The position numbers were made by a program, and so were the translations under genes. The notes beneath the pieces were generated by a model. The model was given only the letters and a program-made list of their open reading frames with translations, was not told the DNA's origin and did no database searches. A stretch of DNA of 64,000 nucleotides from Spirodela intermedia (lineage: Eukaryota > Streptophyta > Magnoliopsida > Alismatales > Araceae): NCBI GenBank assembly GCA_902729315.2, contig LR746272.1, positions 930,001-994,000 of the forward strand, written 5' to 3'. Of this stretch, positions 25,453 to 38,300 are shown piece after piece (position 1 is the stretch's first letter; the number at the start of each line of letters is the position of its first letter).

Positions 25453-26141
25453 CTGTCACACTCTTTCACATAATAAACAATGTAACCCAAATAATCCCAA
25501 AAAATCAACCTAATTCAAGTGGACTAGAAGCCCATGATACATGAGGACACAACTCAGCCAAAATGTTATTATAGATGACCCTAGCAATAAATTTATACAC
25601 ATTAAATATGTCCAAATTTTAATGACCACATTTATTATTTTTCATGTATTTTTTATTTAAAACAATCCCTTATTCTATTATAGGAATTCTTATTCCTTAG
25701 AGTAATTCCACAATCTCTCTTTTACTTAGGGCATTTTAATAGAACCCCCTACTTTCTAGGTTAGTTATAGCTAGATTTTGGCCTATAAAAAGGACTCATT
25801 TGTTGCCCCAGAGCCAATTCAAATTTTCATCAATCTATTTGTGACTTACCTTCCTCTCTAGATGTTCTCTATATCTACTAGTAGATTTCAGCATTCCTAT
25901 AGACTCACTAAACTATTTTTGATCTTATAGACTCAAGATCAACCCCTTGTAGACTCGAGGGATGAAATCCATGTTTTGTGGAGTCAAGATAAGAAATTTT
26001 CAAAATGATTATATTCTTTGTGAACTTAATGTCGTGGTTTTACTTTTAGAATATTTGACACGTCAATTCGCTTAAATCATCATCCAATCAATAGTTTTGA
26101 TGAGTCAATGATTCAAATGTCATTATTGTAGGACATAACAC
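25453..26141 (+). mobile_element. Candidate solo LTR
   Basis: The segment opens with TGTCACACTC, a start seen in many plant Gypsy LTRs. It contains a core-promoter-like cctataaaaaggac (about 25783-25796) and ends near a TAACA at about 26139. No gag or pol reading follows. A target-site duplication was not identified, so both ends are approximate. Confidence 0.25.
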
Positions 26142-27179
26142 TTATCATAAGCCTAAGTTGATGTCCTATCATTATTTATTGGTTTTAAGCAAGTTATCAG
26201 AAAAATTAAGTGAGGGGGTGTATTGATCTTTTTTTATTCTTATATAATTTCAAACATTTTGAAGTTACTAGAGCTAAGAATTATTTAATTTGGCACATTG
26301 AACCTACCCCACTTTCTAAGGACTACATTGTTAAGTTCTATTAAGACATATTGAAACATACATTGAATTAACCTGCACTAAACATTTCTATTAGATTCAT
26401 GACTTTAGAGGGTCAAACCCATTAGTGCGCACCTAATCTCATCTAAACCTAATACCTCTAGGTCTGCACATTATATGGACTACTCAAATCAAGAATTAAA
26501 AAGTAAATATTCTTTCTATTTTTGGTATCACCTCCCTACTTACTAATTTCTACACAAAATTCAGCCCTAGATTCATAATTATAGAGTGCTTAATTATAAT
26601 TACAACACTCTACTCATTCATACCATCAACATAGGATACAAATATTATATGATATAATAGTGTGCATCTTTCATGTTTCTTTTAGGGTTGATTCCTTTGA
26701 TTTAGCATTGAGGAAGTTTCATCTTTGAAGAGATTTTGATTGTTTTGAGCAACAACGTGCAGGCTTAATTTCAAACTACTATTTTTTTTTTTTTATTGTG
26801 AGAGGTCTAACTATGAGATTCTTCTTCTTGCACTAGATTGTGTGATCTCTAACTAATTTTGTCTTCCTCTTTATTACTTCTTCTTCTTCTTCTTGAAACT
26901 TGGCTCTCTTGATACCTAATTACAGAAGCTTTGATATAGTGTAGACCTTCAAGGACTTGAGTAGCAACATATTTTCTCCCATTTCAATTATAAATTTGTC
27001 TCTAAGGAGGAAGAGAGTGTGGAGGCTTGTTTTTTGTGGTATCCTCATATCCTTCCCTTCAGGGAGAACCTCCTCTTCTATGCTTCTCTTAATGGGCCAC
27101 CTAGTAGCTAGTTTTCAATGGGTGAGAATGGTCAAAGTTTGATCAAACTTGCACTAGATTGCCCAATGTCAACTCTTTT

Positions 27180-27640
27180 TCCTCAATTCAATACATTTTA
27201 AATAAAACCTTAATTATGATCAATGATATAAAATTTTCAACTCATTCAATTCTTGCATGTTCGAATGATATTCATTCAAACATAGTCCTTATGATATTCA
27301 AACATTTAGTTTTTGCCACACATCCTTAATTCCTTGTAAAACTGAATGTCTCCTAAAGGAATCTTTGTTAAAAACATCAAATAACTGATTTTTGTACTAA
27401 TAAATTTTGATTCCCTGTCTAATTTGTCCACATGATATCATATGAAATGATGTTTGACATCCATATGTTTGACATCAAATATATGCTCTAGCAAAATATT
27501 ATGTGCATTGTCTTGAAATATATGCCACCCAATTATCTGCATCTTTAATTCAAACCAAAGGATAAATCTTTAGTAGCTCATTGACAAACATTACCTATGG
27601 GAACGAAGTTGGTAACCCTTTTACCTCAAGATTATATGAA
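27180..27640 (-). mobile_element. Copia reverse transcriptase/RNase H remnant
   Basis: The antisense strand shows the order typical of the copia pol 3' end. At 27340-27390 a section corresponds to the TKEIPL...VFNK part before the polyprotein terminus, and 27430-27560 to the RNase H stretch before it. Stops and small deletions occur throughout, with no intact frame. Confidence 0.4.
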
Positions 27641-27836
27641 AACAAATCTAAAGAAGGTCGATACGTATAATTATGAATTCATTTTTTTATAATTTACATC
27701 AAATGATCTGAAAATTTTGAAGGAGGAAAAATACAAAGGAAATTAGAAAAAAGGGGAATAATTCTTGGAAGGGGAGGGGGGTGGTTTTTGGTGCCCCTGC
27801 AGAAGACGATCGATCCTCTGAATCTGGTGACTTGCC

Positions 27837-29400
27837 TCAGAAGGTGGCCATTAGCTTCCTTTCCAGCACGTCGGAGCAGGTCTGACCCATCATATGGTAG
27901 AACGAAAGAAGCTCGGACAGCTGCTCAATCGACATCTTCGCCATAACCTTCCTCGCCAACTTCTCCCTCTCCTCGTTCACCTTCAGTTTCTGTGCGTAGG
28001 AGGACGCGTTCCTCACCGTAGCCCCCATCTGCTTCAGCCTGGTCTCCTGCTGCGAGCTCAGCGCCGTGTTGGACTGCAACACGGCAGGGGACGTCATTCG
28101 AGATGGATCCCGGGCGGCCTCAGGTCTAGATTCATTCTGCTTCGAATTATCAAGATTATCGGAATATGGTCCAGTTACTTGTATTTACCTCCAGGAATTC
28201 GGCTCCGACTTCCAGTTCGTGTTCCTCGGAGGAGACTGTCCCCCTCGAGGCGTACAGGTCTCTCGCCTTGGAGAAGCTCCGGACTATGATCTTCCTCTTC
28301 TTCTCCATCTCCCCGTCCATCTTGGAAACCAGGACGGTCGCCGCAATTGAGCCGCTCACCTTCCTCTGATAGGCGATCACCGCCTTCACGAACGCCTGCA
28401 ATCCACGGAAACCAGGGGACTCGGTTATTCCGGCGGTTGATTCGGGCCAGCGGGCAATGGTGTCGGATTCGGAGATCTTGAGATCTGGGGGTCACCTGGT
28501 AGGCAGCGGGGCAGCCGGGATAATCGAACTCGTCCGTAACCGAGTGCCTCATCCTCTCGGGATGGAACTGCAATCCCATTATGAATTTGCCCTCTTCCGG
28601 ATTGTAGGCGTCGGGATCGTAGAACCCTTCGACCAGTCCGTCGGGGGCGAAAGCCATGGGAACGAAGCGCTCGGCCAGCCTCTTCACGCCCTGGTGGTGG
28701 TAGCTGTTCACCATGAGCTCCATTCCCTGGTCAGGCTTGAGCGACTCGTCGAACCAGGAGTGCAGCGGGGTGTTCTCGATGACCCTTACGGGGTGCCGGT
28801 GGCCGTCGTAGTTGTCATAGTCGATGTGAGCCACGGCCTCTTTACCGTCCTTGGAGAGCTCCTTCCCGATGTCCTGGTAGAGCGTGCCGCCGCAGGCCAC
28901 GTTGAGGACCTGCGACCCCCGGCAGATGCCGAGGTAGGGGATGTTGCGCTCGAGGCAGAGCTTAGCGAGGCGGAGCTCGATGGAGTCCTTCTCGCGGTCG
29001 ATGGAGGTGTCGCTGGCGTGAAGCCGGCGGATCTCGTCCAGCTCCTCCGCCGAGAGGCCCGAGATGTCGGCCTGGTAGTGGGAGGGGTCGATGTCCTCCC
29101 CCTCGCAGAGGAGCACCCCGTGGATCGGCTCAAAGCTGTCCAGCATCATGTGCACGCCGGAGACGCGCGGGACGATCACCGGCACCGCCCCGTAGCTCAC
29201 GATCAGATCGAGATGGTACTCCCCTGCAGGCATTAAACGAATTTTAGCCGCGAATTCCCCTCTCGAGTGGAGGGAGGGATAATAAATCGGGTGGGTAGAG
29301 CTGCTTGCTCACCGACGAAGTCAACGAACTTGTTCTTGCGGACGCTCCGTCTGGAGACGATGAGAACCCTCGGGAGGATCTTCCCCAGTTCGGACGTCAT
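27837..29400 (-). CDS. GAT1_2.1: Class I glutamine amidotransferase-like protein (GAT1_2.1 type)
   Basis: Four exons on the minus strand, 29400-29313, 29223-28496, 28395-28189 and 28136-27837, join in phase to 440 residues. The GATase1/peptidase C26 fold covers about residues 10-270. The nucleophile elbow [11 protein letters not shown] places Cys130, and LQFHPER places His250 and Glu252, completing the Cys-His-Glu triad. Family members hydrolyse gamma-glutamyl bonds or glutamine; the Arabidopsis homologue is a nitrogen- and stress-responsive GAT1_2.1. The substrate here is unknown. Exons 3 and 4 add about 170 residues rich in charged helix ([37 protein letters not shown]), beyond the enzyme fold, as in the plant subfamily. 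The acceptor of exon 4 (GCAG before 28136) keeps frame without stops but is the least certain junction. Confidence 0.88.
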
Positions 29401-29530
29401 GGTGGCGACGACGACGACGACGACCCGATTGAAATAACCCTAGTATCCACTCCCTTCGCTTGCTCCGCTCCTCTCCTCCGCTTCTACACCTGCGGTACAG
29501 CTGTTCTGCGCATTCCTCGCGAAAATCTGC

Positions 29531-29540
29531 CCATTTATAG
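29531..29540 (-). promoter_or_regulatory. TATA box of the amidotransferase-like gene
   Basis: The minus strand reads CTATAAATGG about 130 bases upstream of the start codon at 29400. Confidence 0.55.
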
Positions 29541-30141
29541 ACAAAGGGGGTAACCGAGGCCTCTTCTTTTTCCGACGTCCGACGTCCTCCAGCAGCCGCG
29601 TCCCACAGAGTCTCCGCCGACGACGGAGATGACGTCAGTGACGGTCTCGGTCGTCCCAACGCGCGGCCGCGTCTCGAGGACCTCCGCCGCTTGTCTTCCT
29701 CATTAGTTCTACCGCCCGCAAACGTGGATCAATCCCAGCCACACGTACATTCGAGTAGGCGCCCGATACGATCACGAGATTTGCCCTTGTTGCAATAAAA
29801 GAAGATTAATATCAGATGAGGACGAGGTCCGTGGAGGCCGGCGGAAGGGGGTGGAGGAGCCGATGTTCTTGCCACGTGATCAGTCTCCAGTCATGGGTAG
29901 CACCAGTCAAATCCGGCCGCTTGTCTCCGTAAAGGATTACGTGTATTGCCAAGTGGCGCCACCAGAGCCCCTCGTTGAAAACGTGGTGCGGAGTCCGTGA
30001 CTGCTGCTTCGACGGCTGCCGTGGCTCCGGGGCCCATGGTCGAACAGAAAAAAGTAAGTTAATAAATACTTAATTAAACTTAATTGGTACAGACGCCAAA
30101 GTGGATCCAGCTATTTTGACCAGGCCAATGGATGAGGTCAA

Positions 30142-30181
<40 letters not shown>
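30142..30181. repeat. (AAT)n microsatellite
   Basis: Thirteen or so near-perfect AAT units. Confidence 0.9.
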
Positions 30182-30689
30182 TATTTTGGCACGGCCATCA
30201 GCAGTAGGATGGGAGCTTTATAATTGACCTCCGAGCTGGTTATCTTATCGGATATCGCGGATGGGCCCGTGAGGAGTCCGTGCAGCGCTGGCGAGAGTTG
30301 TCCCATGTTTGACTTCTCTCGAGCATATCCTGTCCGAAGATCCCGTTCCTGCCCTAATCAGCTGCGAGCGAGTGATCGAGAGAGAGAGAGAGCGAGAGAT
30401 GGAGCCGAAACAAATGATTTGGATTTTATAATGCCGACTACAAGCACACAAGCGAACGTTAGGTGTAGGTGACAGCGCCAAGGCGGCCTCCGCATGTCCA
30501 TAATGGGGAGGTTGACCTTTACACAGGACAATAGACAGTTGAGGTGGGGCTTTCCCAGCCCTGTTCGTTCTAGGCCACAAGCTATTGATTAGGCCATAAT
30601 TCGCTTTAACCCAAAAAGGGGTCCAGAATAATACTACTCTAAGTTATGCGTCAAGCTGAGTGTCGGCAATGAACTATTTTATTATTCTA

Positions 30690-31195
30690 GTAAAAGAATA
30701 TTCCGCCATTGCTCATTATCGCCTGAAAGATCAGAGGGTAGTTATATTCATCATTAAAAATATCAATGAATGAAGTAAATTGTCCTTTCATAGTGTAAGT
30801 ATTTAGTTTAACTAAAGCTGGAGTATGGTTTAATATACTAGGAAGATCATAATAGAGTTTGGTAGTTTTTAAATTCTTCTCGTATTAGTTTGAGTAAATG
30901 TGATGCATTCTTAGAATTTACTTTAATAGGAATATTATCTAAATGCCAACAAAAACACAATCCAGATGACGAATATGAGAAAGAAAAGGTGACTAGGGTT
31001 AGTTGATCTCCTTCACAAGCTAAGTCAGATTCAACACGTGATTTAATTGCACATGATGCACTACAAAACGGATCAATGTTTATAACTTGAAACTTGTTTA
31101 AATTCAAATGATAATTATCTTTTTGAAGGTTTATCATCATCATCGTCATCATCATCATCATCATCCCCTGGAGGATATAAAAGGGTTTCAATACC
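30690..31195 (-). pseudogene. Coding-like relic of unknown origin
   Basis: The minus strand holds a 114-codon frame (31191-30847). The same frame continues past the single stop at 30847-30849 with a further ~50 codons of normal-looking amino-acid composition, down to about 30690. Hydrophobic and charged residues are balanced, unlike the low-complexity frames elsewhere in the spacer. The first residues are Met-rich because of the (CAT)n tract. I do not recognise the family. It could be an old transposon or endogenous pararetrovirus fragment, but no diagnostic motif is visible. Confidence 0.25.
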
Positions 31196-32091
31196 TTAAT
31201 ACATTTGCTTTGAAGAACCTATTGGTTTTTAGGGATTTAAAAATTTTCATTAAACCTTCAATTATCTACTGAAATCTATTCCCTATTTATTTCAAGAGTT
31301 GTTATCTTATTATTAACCTCCTCTAGAGGGCAACGGTATCAACATATGCCTTTGGCCTTTCAAAATAAATTTATGAGAAATCCCTAATCATGAATGGTTC
31401 TTCATTTATTACGTGCATCAGCATGGAGGATATGTCCTGGTCAATTATTGCCGAAGAAGGCACATGAAAATAAATCATAATCAATTATGTAAATTACAAT
31501 ATCCTCTCTTTTATTACATATATTTGGCACAAGACATACTTTTATGGGACACCCTTTTGGTTTCTTAAATATTTTTTACTAGATTTAATCAAATATGTGC
31601 CTCAAATTAGCCAGTCAGTTTCTTTGCTGGTTTGCACTCAAAAATTTATCTAATACGTCACATATTTTTAAAAAATATATAATTAGCCTTATAATATTTT
31701 TACCATAGGTACTTGTCATGTTTATTAATAATAATCCTTGATTGATTACCATTTAAATACATTAACACTTTTACCACGATAACACATTATTTCGAGCTTT
31801 AAACTTTATATAATTTATTAAACTTCCTAAGGTAAGGTATACATTATTTGTCTATGATGTAAATATATGGTATTTTAGTTGCAGGTTTAGAAATAACTTA
31901 ATTTTTTTTGTATACTAGCGTGAGGAGTCGGTTGTGTGGCGGCATCGAATCGATTTCTCTCTTCAATTTGGCCGTACGAGGGCTTTAGATTTGGCCCATT
32001 AAGGTTCTCTGTAAACTAGCGTCTTGGTAAGTATCATTTCGGCACTATCAATTATTGGGCTTCAGTTTCGACCCATGAGACAGACGACCCA

Positions 32092-32248
32092 ACGAAAGTG
32101 GGCCGCAGCCATACCGGGCTCAGATTTCAAATAAAAAAGCCCGAGCCCGCCCAGCCAGGCCCGAAATCAGTCCCTCCAGTTTCTTTTTCCGTCCGTTTCC
32201 GCTCCCCTGCCTCGCGCTCCCTCTCCACTCGGCTTCTCGTTAGGGTTT
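32092..32248 (+). promoter_or_regulatory. TATA-less promoter elements of the GIP1-like gene
   Basis: Several TGGGCC/GGCCCA-type site II elements occur at about 31990-32165 (for example gtgggccg near 32098 and aggcccga near 32157). A telo-box TAGGGTTT lies at 32241-32248, about 120 bases before the start codon. This pairing is typical of housekeeping plant genes without a TATA box. Confidence 0.45.
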
Positions 32249-32369
32249 TCATCCGGCAGCGGCCCTGCTGCATTCGTCGAACGGGAAGGATTCTTCCGGT
32301 ACCCGCGTGAGCGGGTTTCCACGTTGATTTGGTGTTGGCTGCTTCGGAGGAGGGAGGTCAGGGGGAGAG

Positions 32370-35300
32370 ATGGTAGCGGGGTCGAGGGCCGACGGTGCCG
32401 TGCAGCAGTACAAGCTCTCTTCGAAGATCCAGGCGACCATCAATTCCATCAGGGAGATCGTGGGGGCGCACTCGGACGCCGAGATACTGGCTGTGCTTCG
32501 GGAGACCAATATGGACCCCAACGAGACCGCTCAGAAGTTGCTCTACCAAGGTTTGTTGCACTCGCCCCACTTTATCGAGGTCTTCTCCGTGCTTTTCACT
32601 CGTTAGAAAATGTCTGCGCGTGGGATTCTATAGAAGTTGATTATTTGACTTTTGCTCCTTTGTCTGAGTAGCTGGTAGCGTGTGCTACGTTCCGACGCTG
32701 TCAGTGCCAGTGGGTTAGGAATACTCTGTGAAGTGTTCTGTAATATGGTGTCGGTACAGAAGGGTAATCAACAGGAACACTTAATTTAAGGCTACTCTAT
32801 TATCACAAATGCACGCGTACCGCACGGAATTAGAATTCGGATTGATAATCACTCAAATTTCTTTTCCGTTTATATGTTAAACTAGAAATTTCCCCCCCAC
32901 AGCGGGTTGGTATCCGTGTACTACTGTAATACATATAGAATGTTCCACATTCTCTAGTACTTTCAGCCTGGTTACTTCCACATTGTCTTCTTGTCATGCA
33001 TCGTGAGTGAACATGAAGTGAAATGGACGAAGCAAAGATGTCTGCGGTCTGTTTACAACATAAATATATTTTATTCCATCAGATATGACTGCGCAATACG
33101 ATTTTTTCGCTTTTATTAAATTTGGTTTTGGATTACCTTGAAGTTTACTCTTTTTCACTATCTCCATTGTTCGATTCAATCCCTGGGTGTGCAATCCAAT
33201 ATGAGATGAAGATTGGGGGGACTTTAACTCTCATGATAAATGTGGAGTTTTTGTTAATTATTTTTTTCTGCGAGAAAAATTATGCAAAACATAGATGACG
33301 TCTTTTTTGATGGCTCAATGTACATATTTTTTTCTGGTCAAAATACGTTTGATTTAGTCTCAACTTTTCATATGTTTCATTTCATCTATTGCAGACCCAT
33401 TTCATGAAGTAAAGAGGAGAAGGGACAAGAAGAAAGAGGTTTTTCCTAACTAGAAGAAAATATTTCGATTTACATTTATGTTCAGGTGTTTTTCATGGAA
33501 AATTTATTGTCCATAAATGTCTTCATTTATTATTTGTGATCATAGCTTCATTGTCGCACAAGTTCTCTTATTACCACACTTTGTTTGTGTGCGTAAGGCC
33601 TTTTTCCTGACTCATGGAATCCTCCCTCCAAAATATTAAATTACTTTCCAAAAAGAATATGTTACGAATTTGAGAATCGCCTGTTAAATGAAGAAGCAGT
33701 CTTGGTTAATTGGCCCATCTGATTCGTTTCAAACAGAAATTCTAAGACCATTGTAGGAGGCTGGTTGCTGTTATGAAATCTAAATGTTCTCTTATAAAGA
33801 AAACTACCTTGGTGAAAATATTGTGTAAAATCATGCTTTTTCCCCCCCTCCAAGGTCGCTTTTAGGCTAGTCAAGATAAAGGGGAAAGGAAAATTTCTTG
33901 ATAGCGAGTTTTGGTATTATTCAGATCAGCCAGATCAGTACTGAGGGCAGCTTTGAAACGTAAAATCCGATTTAGACTTTATGGACATGGGTTTGAGCTT
34001 TACTGGCTTTTACCGGACAATCCTTGGATATATCATCTTTACTGTTATTAATATAATAGGCTTCACGCTTGCATGATTTGGTCCAATTTGTCCCTGCATG
34101 GTACGAAGTCTTTCCTTCATCACTGCTGTGGAGCTTTGAGGTTGAAGTTCGTTGTGGCATTATCTAACTATTTCTTATTCTAGTTACAATACCATGACGA
34201 GCTGCATGTTTGTTCACTTTTTGATTTGATGGATATGCTTTAATGTGACATGTCAATGTTGCTCCCTTTAATGGGAACCATTTCTAATGTTTCTTCATCA
34301 TCACCCCAGAATACAGGCTTCAAGGGTTCTGTGGAACCTAAAGTTCATGCAGATTATCCAGTGCAGTGGGCAAAAACTCATACACCAGTTGATCGAAGTC
34401 ATCGAATGGGAAGTTTTGCAAGAAATCAATCACCTGGTAATACACTATAATAAAGTTATCAATTCTTCTTTGTTGTATTTTCTCCTAGTTTAATGAAAGT
34501 GTTTTCTTTCAGATGCTCAGTCTCTTCCAATGTTGATTCTCGTCATTATTTAATTGGGCATGATTTTTCCTGCATTTATTTCTCTTCACATATTGATGCC
34601 TTATTCATGGTAGTAATTGCATTTAGGTAGGGAAGTACTTGATTGTAGTACTTTCGGGAATAATGTTAAGGAAGGATGCTGCACTTTGATTATTTGCAAG
34701 CATGTACTTCGTGTTTCTTTCCATACTTGATAAGTTCGCATGCATGTTTTAGATATTTACTCCCTTACTAGGGCTCAATACCTCTATACTTGTTGGCATA
34801 CTTGCTTCAGTTGTCAATTTATTTTTTAAATTATGCCTTCAAATGCATGACGCTGTTGTTCCATGGTGTTTCTTCTCTCATGGAAATACTTTTTTAGTTT
34901 TATAAGTCTGGGACTACCTGTTGTTTACCCATTAATAATATGGTGTTACTAGACACAGGAATTGGTCGAGAGTTTCGTGTTGTTAGAGACAACAGGGAAA
35001 ATCAGAATGTCAATAGGGACCTTAAGCCAGAAGTTCCTCACCGTTCTGTCCTCGGTCATGAGCGAGTGGGAACAAGTTTCCGAGAAAAGAGGTTTGACTG
35101 TTTCCTTTTTGTATATTAGTTCAATAATTTTTTTTGTATTTATTGATTGGTGGTGCTTAATTGGGAGCATACAGCTCGAATTATCAGATAACAAGTGATT
35201 ATTGTTCTTGGAGATTTTATTCTTCTTTTCAGTACACGACTTCTACGGCTGATGTCGCATCAGAAGAATATTGTACGTTTCTTGGTCTTTTTTCATTCCT

Positions 35301-38300
35301 CTTTGTCCAGGGTGCAAAACATTGACAACTAGCAGGCCATAAAAAGGGTTACCAGGTTTAATAGGTTCGTTATTGTTCAAAGAACTCGTGCTTTTGTCGG
35401 CAGTACTGGTTTATAGCGGGTCTGCATTGGGCTTGTTAGTTGCATAAGATAAGTTCCGTGTGTATGTCTTTTCTGGAGGAATGTTTCCACGCAGATTTGC
35501 CATTCCAGTTTCCCTTTTAGGGGGGATATTCTGATCCTCTTGGAGATGATAAGCAAAAAAAAATTCCCAGCTCCTGGAGAGACTGAGGATGATGCCAAAC
35601 CAGTCATGGCCTTCAAGTTGCCCATTGAAATTCCCGGCTCCTGGCATAGTTTATCAATGTACTTCGAAGATGAGGATTTTACCTGCAAAAGCAGAAAGGA
35701 GGGTTGCTTCGCTTCTAACTGACAACTCTAATTTTTTTCGTTTTCTTGTTGCAAGTGCTCTGCTGCCACCAAAGTTGCGGAATATGATCATGTTTCTACT
35801 GTGAAAACTCTTTTTTGTTATATTCTTTTCATTATAAATAGCATTACTCAGAAGAATCATAAAATTGTTAGGTACTTATTTTGTCTTCTATTTTTGTTTT
35901 GATCGACTTATTTGATACCATTTAGATTCCACATATCGTACTTGAGAGCTCTGATTTAGGAGCTTCAAAAATCTTGCAAGAAAATGAAAAATATCATTTT
36001 ATGGAGAGGCTGAACCCAAGATCTACACAGTTTTGTTAGACTTCTGGCAAGCTCTATCAAATTAGTTGCTGTTAATATTGAGGGTGCTTCATTATGAATG
36101 AAGACTGGTTTCGGTCAAGTCTCAGTCTTTATTTTTTTTCTCCCTCTATTTTTTAGTTCTATATCCACTACGAAATAGTGTGATGTTTGGACCCTTTTTG
36201 CAATGAAGATTAATTAGTTTTTTGTTGAATAGCAAACACAGTATGTCGGTTCCACTGGTAAGTTAGATAATTGGCATACAGTAAAAAGGGACCTTTTTAT
36301 TGGTTGAAGGTCCAAAATTCCTCAATGAATAAAACGTTGTGTAGTGCATTGGTTTTGCAGGGAGGGTTGAGTGTTTTGACTGTGGAGTTTAATTGGAGTT
36401 GCAGTGACTAAAAACTTGACTTGAACTCAGGGTTTGACTGGAAAGGGATCACCTAGGGGAAGTGGACCTGCTGGTCATAACTTTAAGGCCGTTAGGTCCC
36501 TTTCATGGGGTGCCTTTATGCTGAAAGTGCCAATATGTGCATCAAAAGTCGGGAAAGGGATAGGAAAAATTAAAGAAGATGCCCTCTTCGCTACCCACAA
36601 CTTTAACAGCAACTGCCCCTTGCCGTCTTTCTCAACTTTCATGATGGGAAGATGTTGCCCAGTCTTATGCCAGGTAGAAACGCAGTATGTACGAACGTAT
36701 GTTAATATTGTAGATGGGAGGCAGGAAGGTGCTATGCAGGAAGGTAGAGTGATGTATACTATGGTCAGGAAAGGCGTTATGCCGGAGGGTATATTGGTAT
36801 GGATTGATAGGCAAACGAGTGCATTGAACGGGATGATTGGAGGGAACTTCTCATCAAGACGTCTTCTATGTTTTATGATTGTTTTTAATGGTGATGCTTG
36901 TATTGGTTAATGGTAATTGTTGAGAGATTGGTAGTAGGGCCTGAAAGAGTATGGTGAAGTGGGCAGAGGGTTAATGGGATAAAATGACATGTGTGTTTGC
37001 ATTTCCCGTGCATTTACTGGTAGGATAGCTAGGCTGTATCTTTAGTTTAATTATTACACTCACTGAAGTTCTTATAGATTTAGTGGTTTTAAATTATCGT
37101 CGAATATGCATTGATATTTTTTCATTGTATTTCGCTCGTGTAGGAGTTTAGTTTTGTTCGTTGTTCTTAACTATAGGCAAACAAACTAATCCCTTCATGC
37201 TACGTTCTTCTCTTACTATTTTCTCTGATTTCCTGTAGCTCTTCAGGAAACCAAGATAATGAGAATCACTCAAATGCAAGAACTGGGGAGAAGTTTTCAT
37301 CTGAAAGAATTAATTCTTCAAAGGCCGGTGATCATGGCAAAGTAGCTGATACAAGTGATCTTTATAGACGGTCAACTCTTGAGGCTGGCACAACAATGAC
37401 AAAGTCATTGTTGCAGGTGCAAAAAGGAGTCGACCCTGGTTCTCACTCGCATTCTGAGATACTAGTAATATCTAGTTCTTCAAGTGGAGTGTATGCTTCA
37501 TCCTCAGACCCTGTCCATGTACCATCTCCTGACTCCAGATCAGCTGGTACTGTTGGAGCAATTAGACGTGAAGTTGGTGTAGTTGGTGGTCGCCGCCATT
37601 CATCTGAACGCCCAGCCTCACATTCATCATATTCAAATAATTCCTTTTCACTTCCACTGCTGGCAAAAGATATCTCTACAACTGCAGATTCTGAGGGATA
37701 TTCTAAAGTCAGTCAGCTAAATCAATCACCTGCATCAGAGTCTGTTGTTCCTGGTAGTAGACCTTTTTCTAGTCATCAGTATCAAAACAAATTTCACCAA
37801 CAGTCTCTTGGCCATCAGAAAGGTACGTTTCGTATTGTATTTTAGTTATTACATTTTGCATTTTTCTACTTCTATCATCATTTTGTGTCTACATGATGTG
37901 TTCTTTTATAATTTGTTTATTTCTGATAAATATATAATGAACCGTTGGAGTCTTTCGGATTATGAGAAATTTGGGTGTTATGGTGCTAGGATTTGTTATA
38001 ACTTTGGATGTGGACTATCCTCTTGAGAGATTTGTATTTTTCTTGAAGAGTGAAAATGAAATTTACATGCTGAGATATTTGGCGACATACTATATAAATC
38101 ATCATAAAATGACGAATATGTATATATATGAAATTTGAAAGGAAAGGATTGCATTATAGGAATTTCAATTCCTTTATTACTCATTGAGGCAGTGATCGTC
38201 TTTTTTTCCATTCTTTAAATGGATTTTTTCATTTGACTGTATGCTATAAAATTGTCTTTTTGGTTTTTACTTTGTTTCCTCTTTACTTTAAAATGTGTAA

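Larger units (their letters stand above)
18951..27780. other. 8.8 kb AT-rich island with decayed retroelement sequence
   Basis: Composition changes sharply at both edges, from gene-flanking mixed DNA to strongly AT-rich DNA. No open frame longer than about 90 codons is present and none looks like a cellular gene. Copia-type remnants are recognisable at 22370-23165 and 27180-27640, and an LTR-like section lies at 25453-26141. The remainder (19.0-22.3, 23.2-25.4 and 26.2-27.1 kb) probably consists of older, unrecognisable retroelement DNA. Confidence 0.5.
29541..32090. other. Divergent intergenic region
   Basis: Promoter-side DNA of two divergent genes. It includes an (AAT)n microsatellite (30142-30181), a (CAT)n tract (about 31129-31166), and the coding-like relic at 30690-31195. 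From 31200 to 31900 it is AT-rich with nothing recognisable. Confidence 0.4.

Noticed and set aside
28457-29236. 259-codon forward frame opposite the amidotransferase-like gene
   Set aside because: Antisense shadow; the minus strand has the catalytic triad and consistent splicing.
35377-35722. Overlapping frames on both strands inside GIP1-like intron 4
   Set aside because: No family resemblance. The repeated ctcctgg phrase is short and no splice phase supports an exon.
36434-36910. 158-codon frame inside GIP1-like intron 4
   Set aside because: No domain recognised. Skipping it keeps phase between exons 4 and 5, and the family protein has no such insert.
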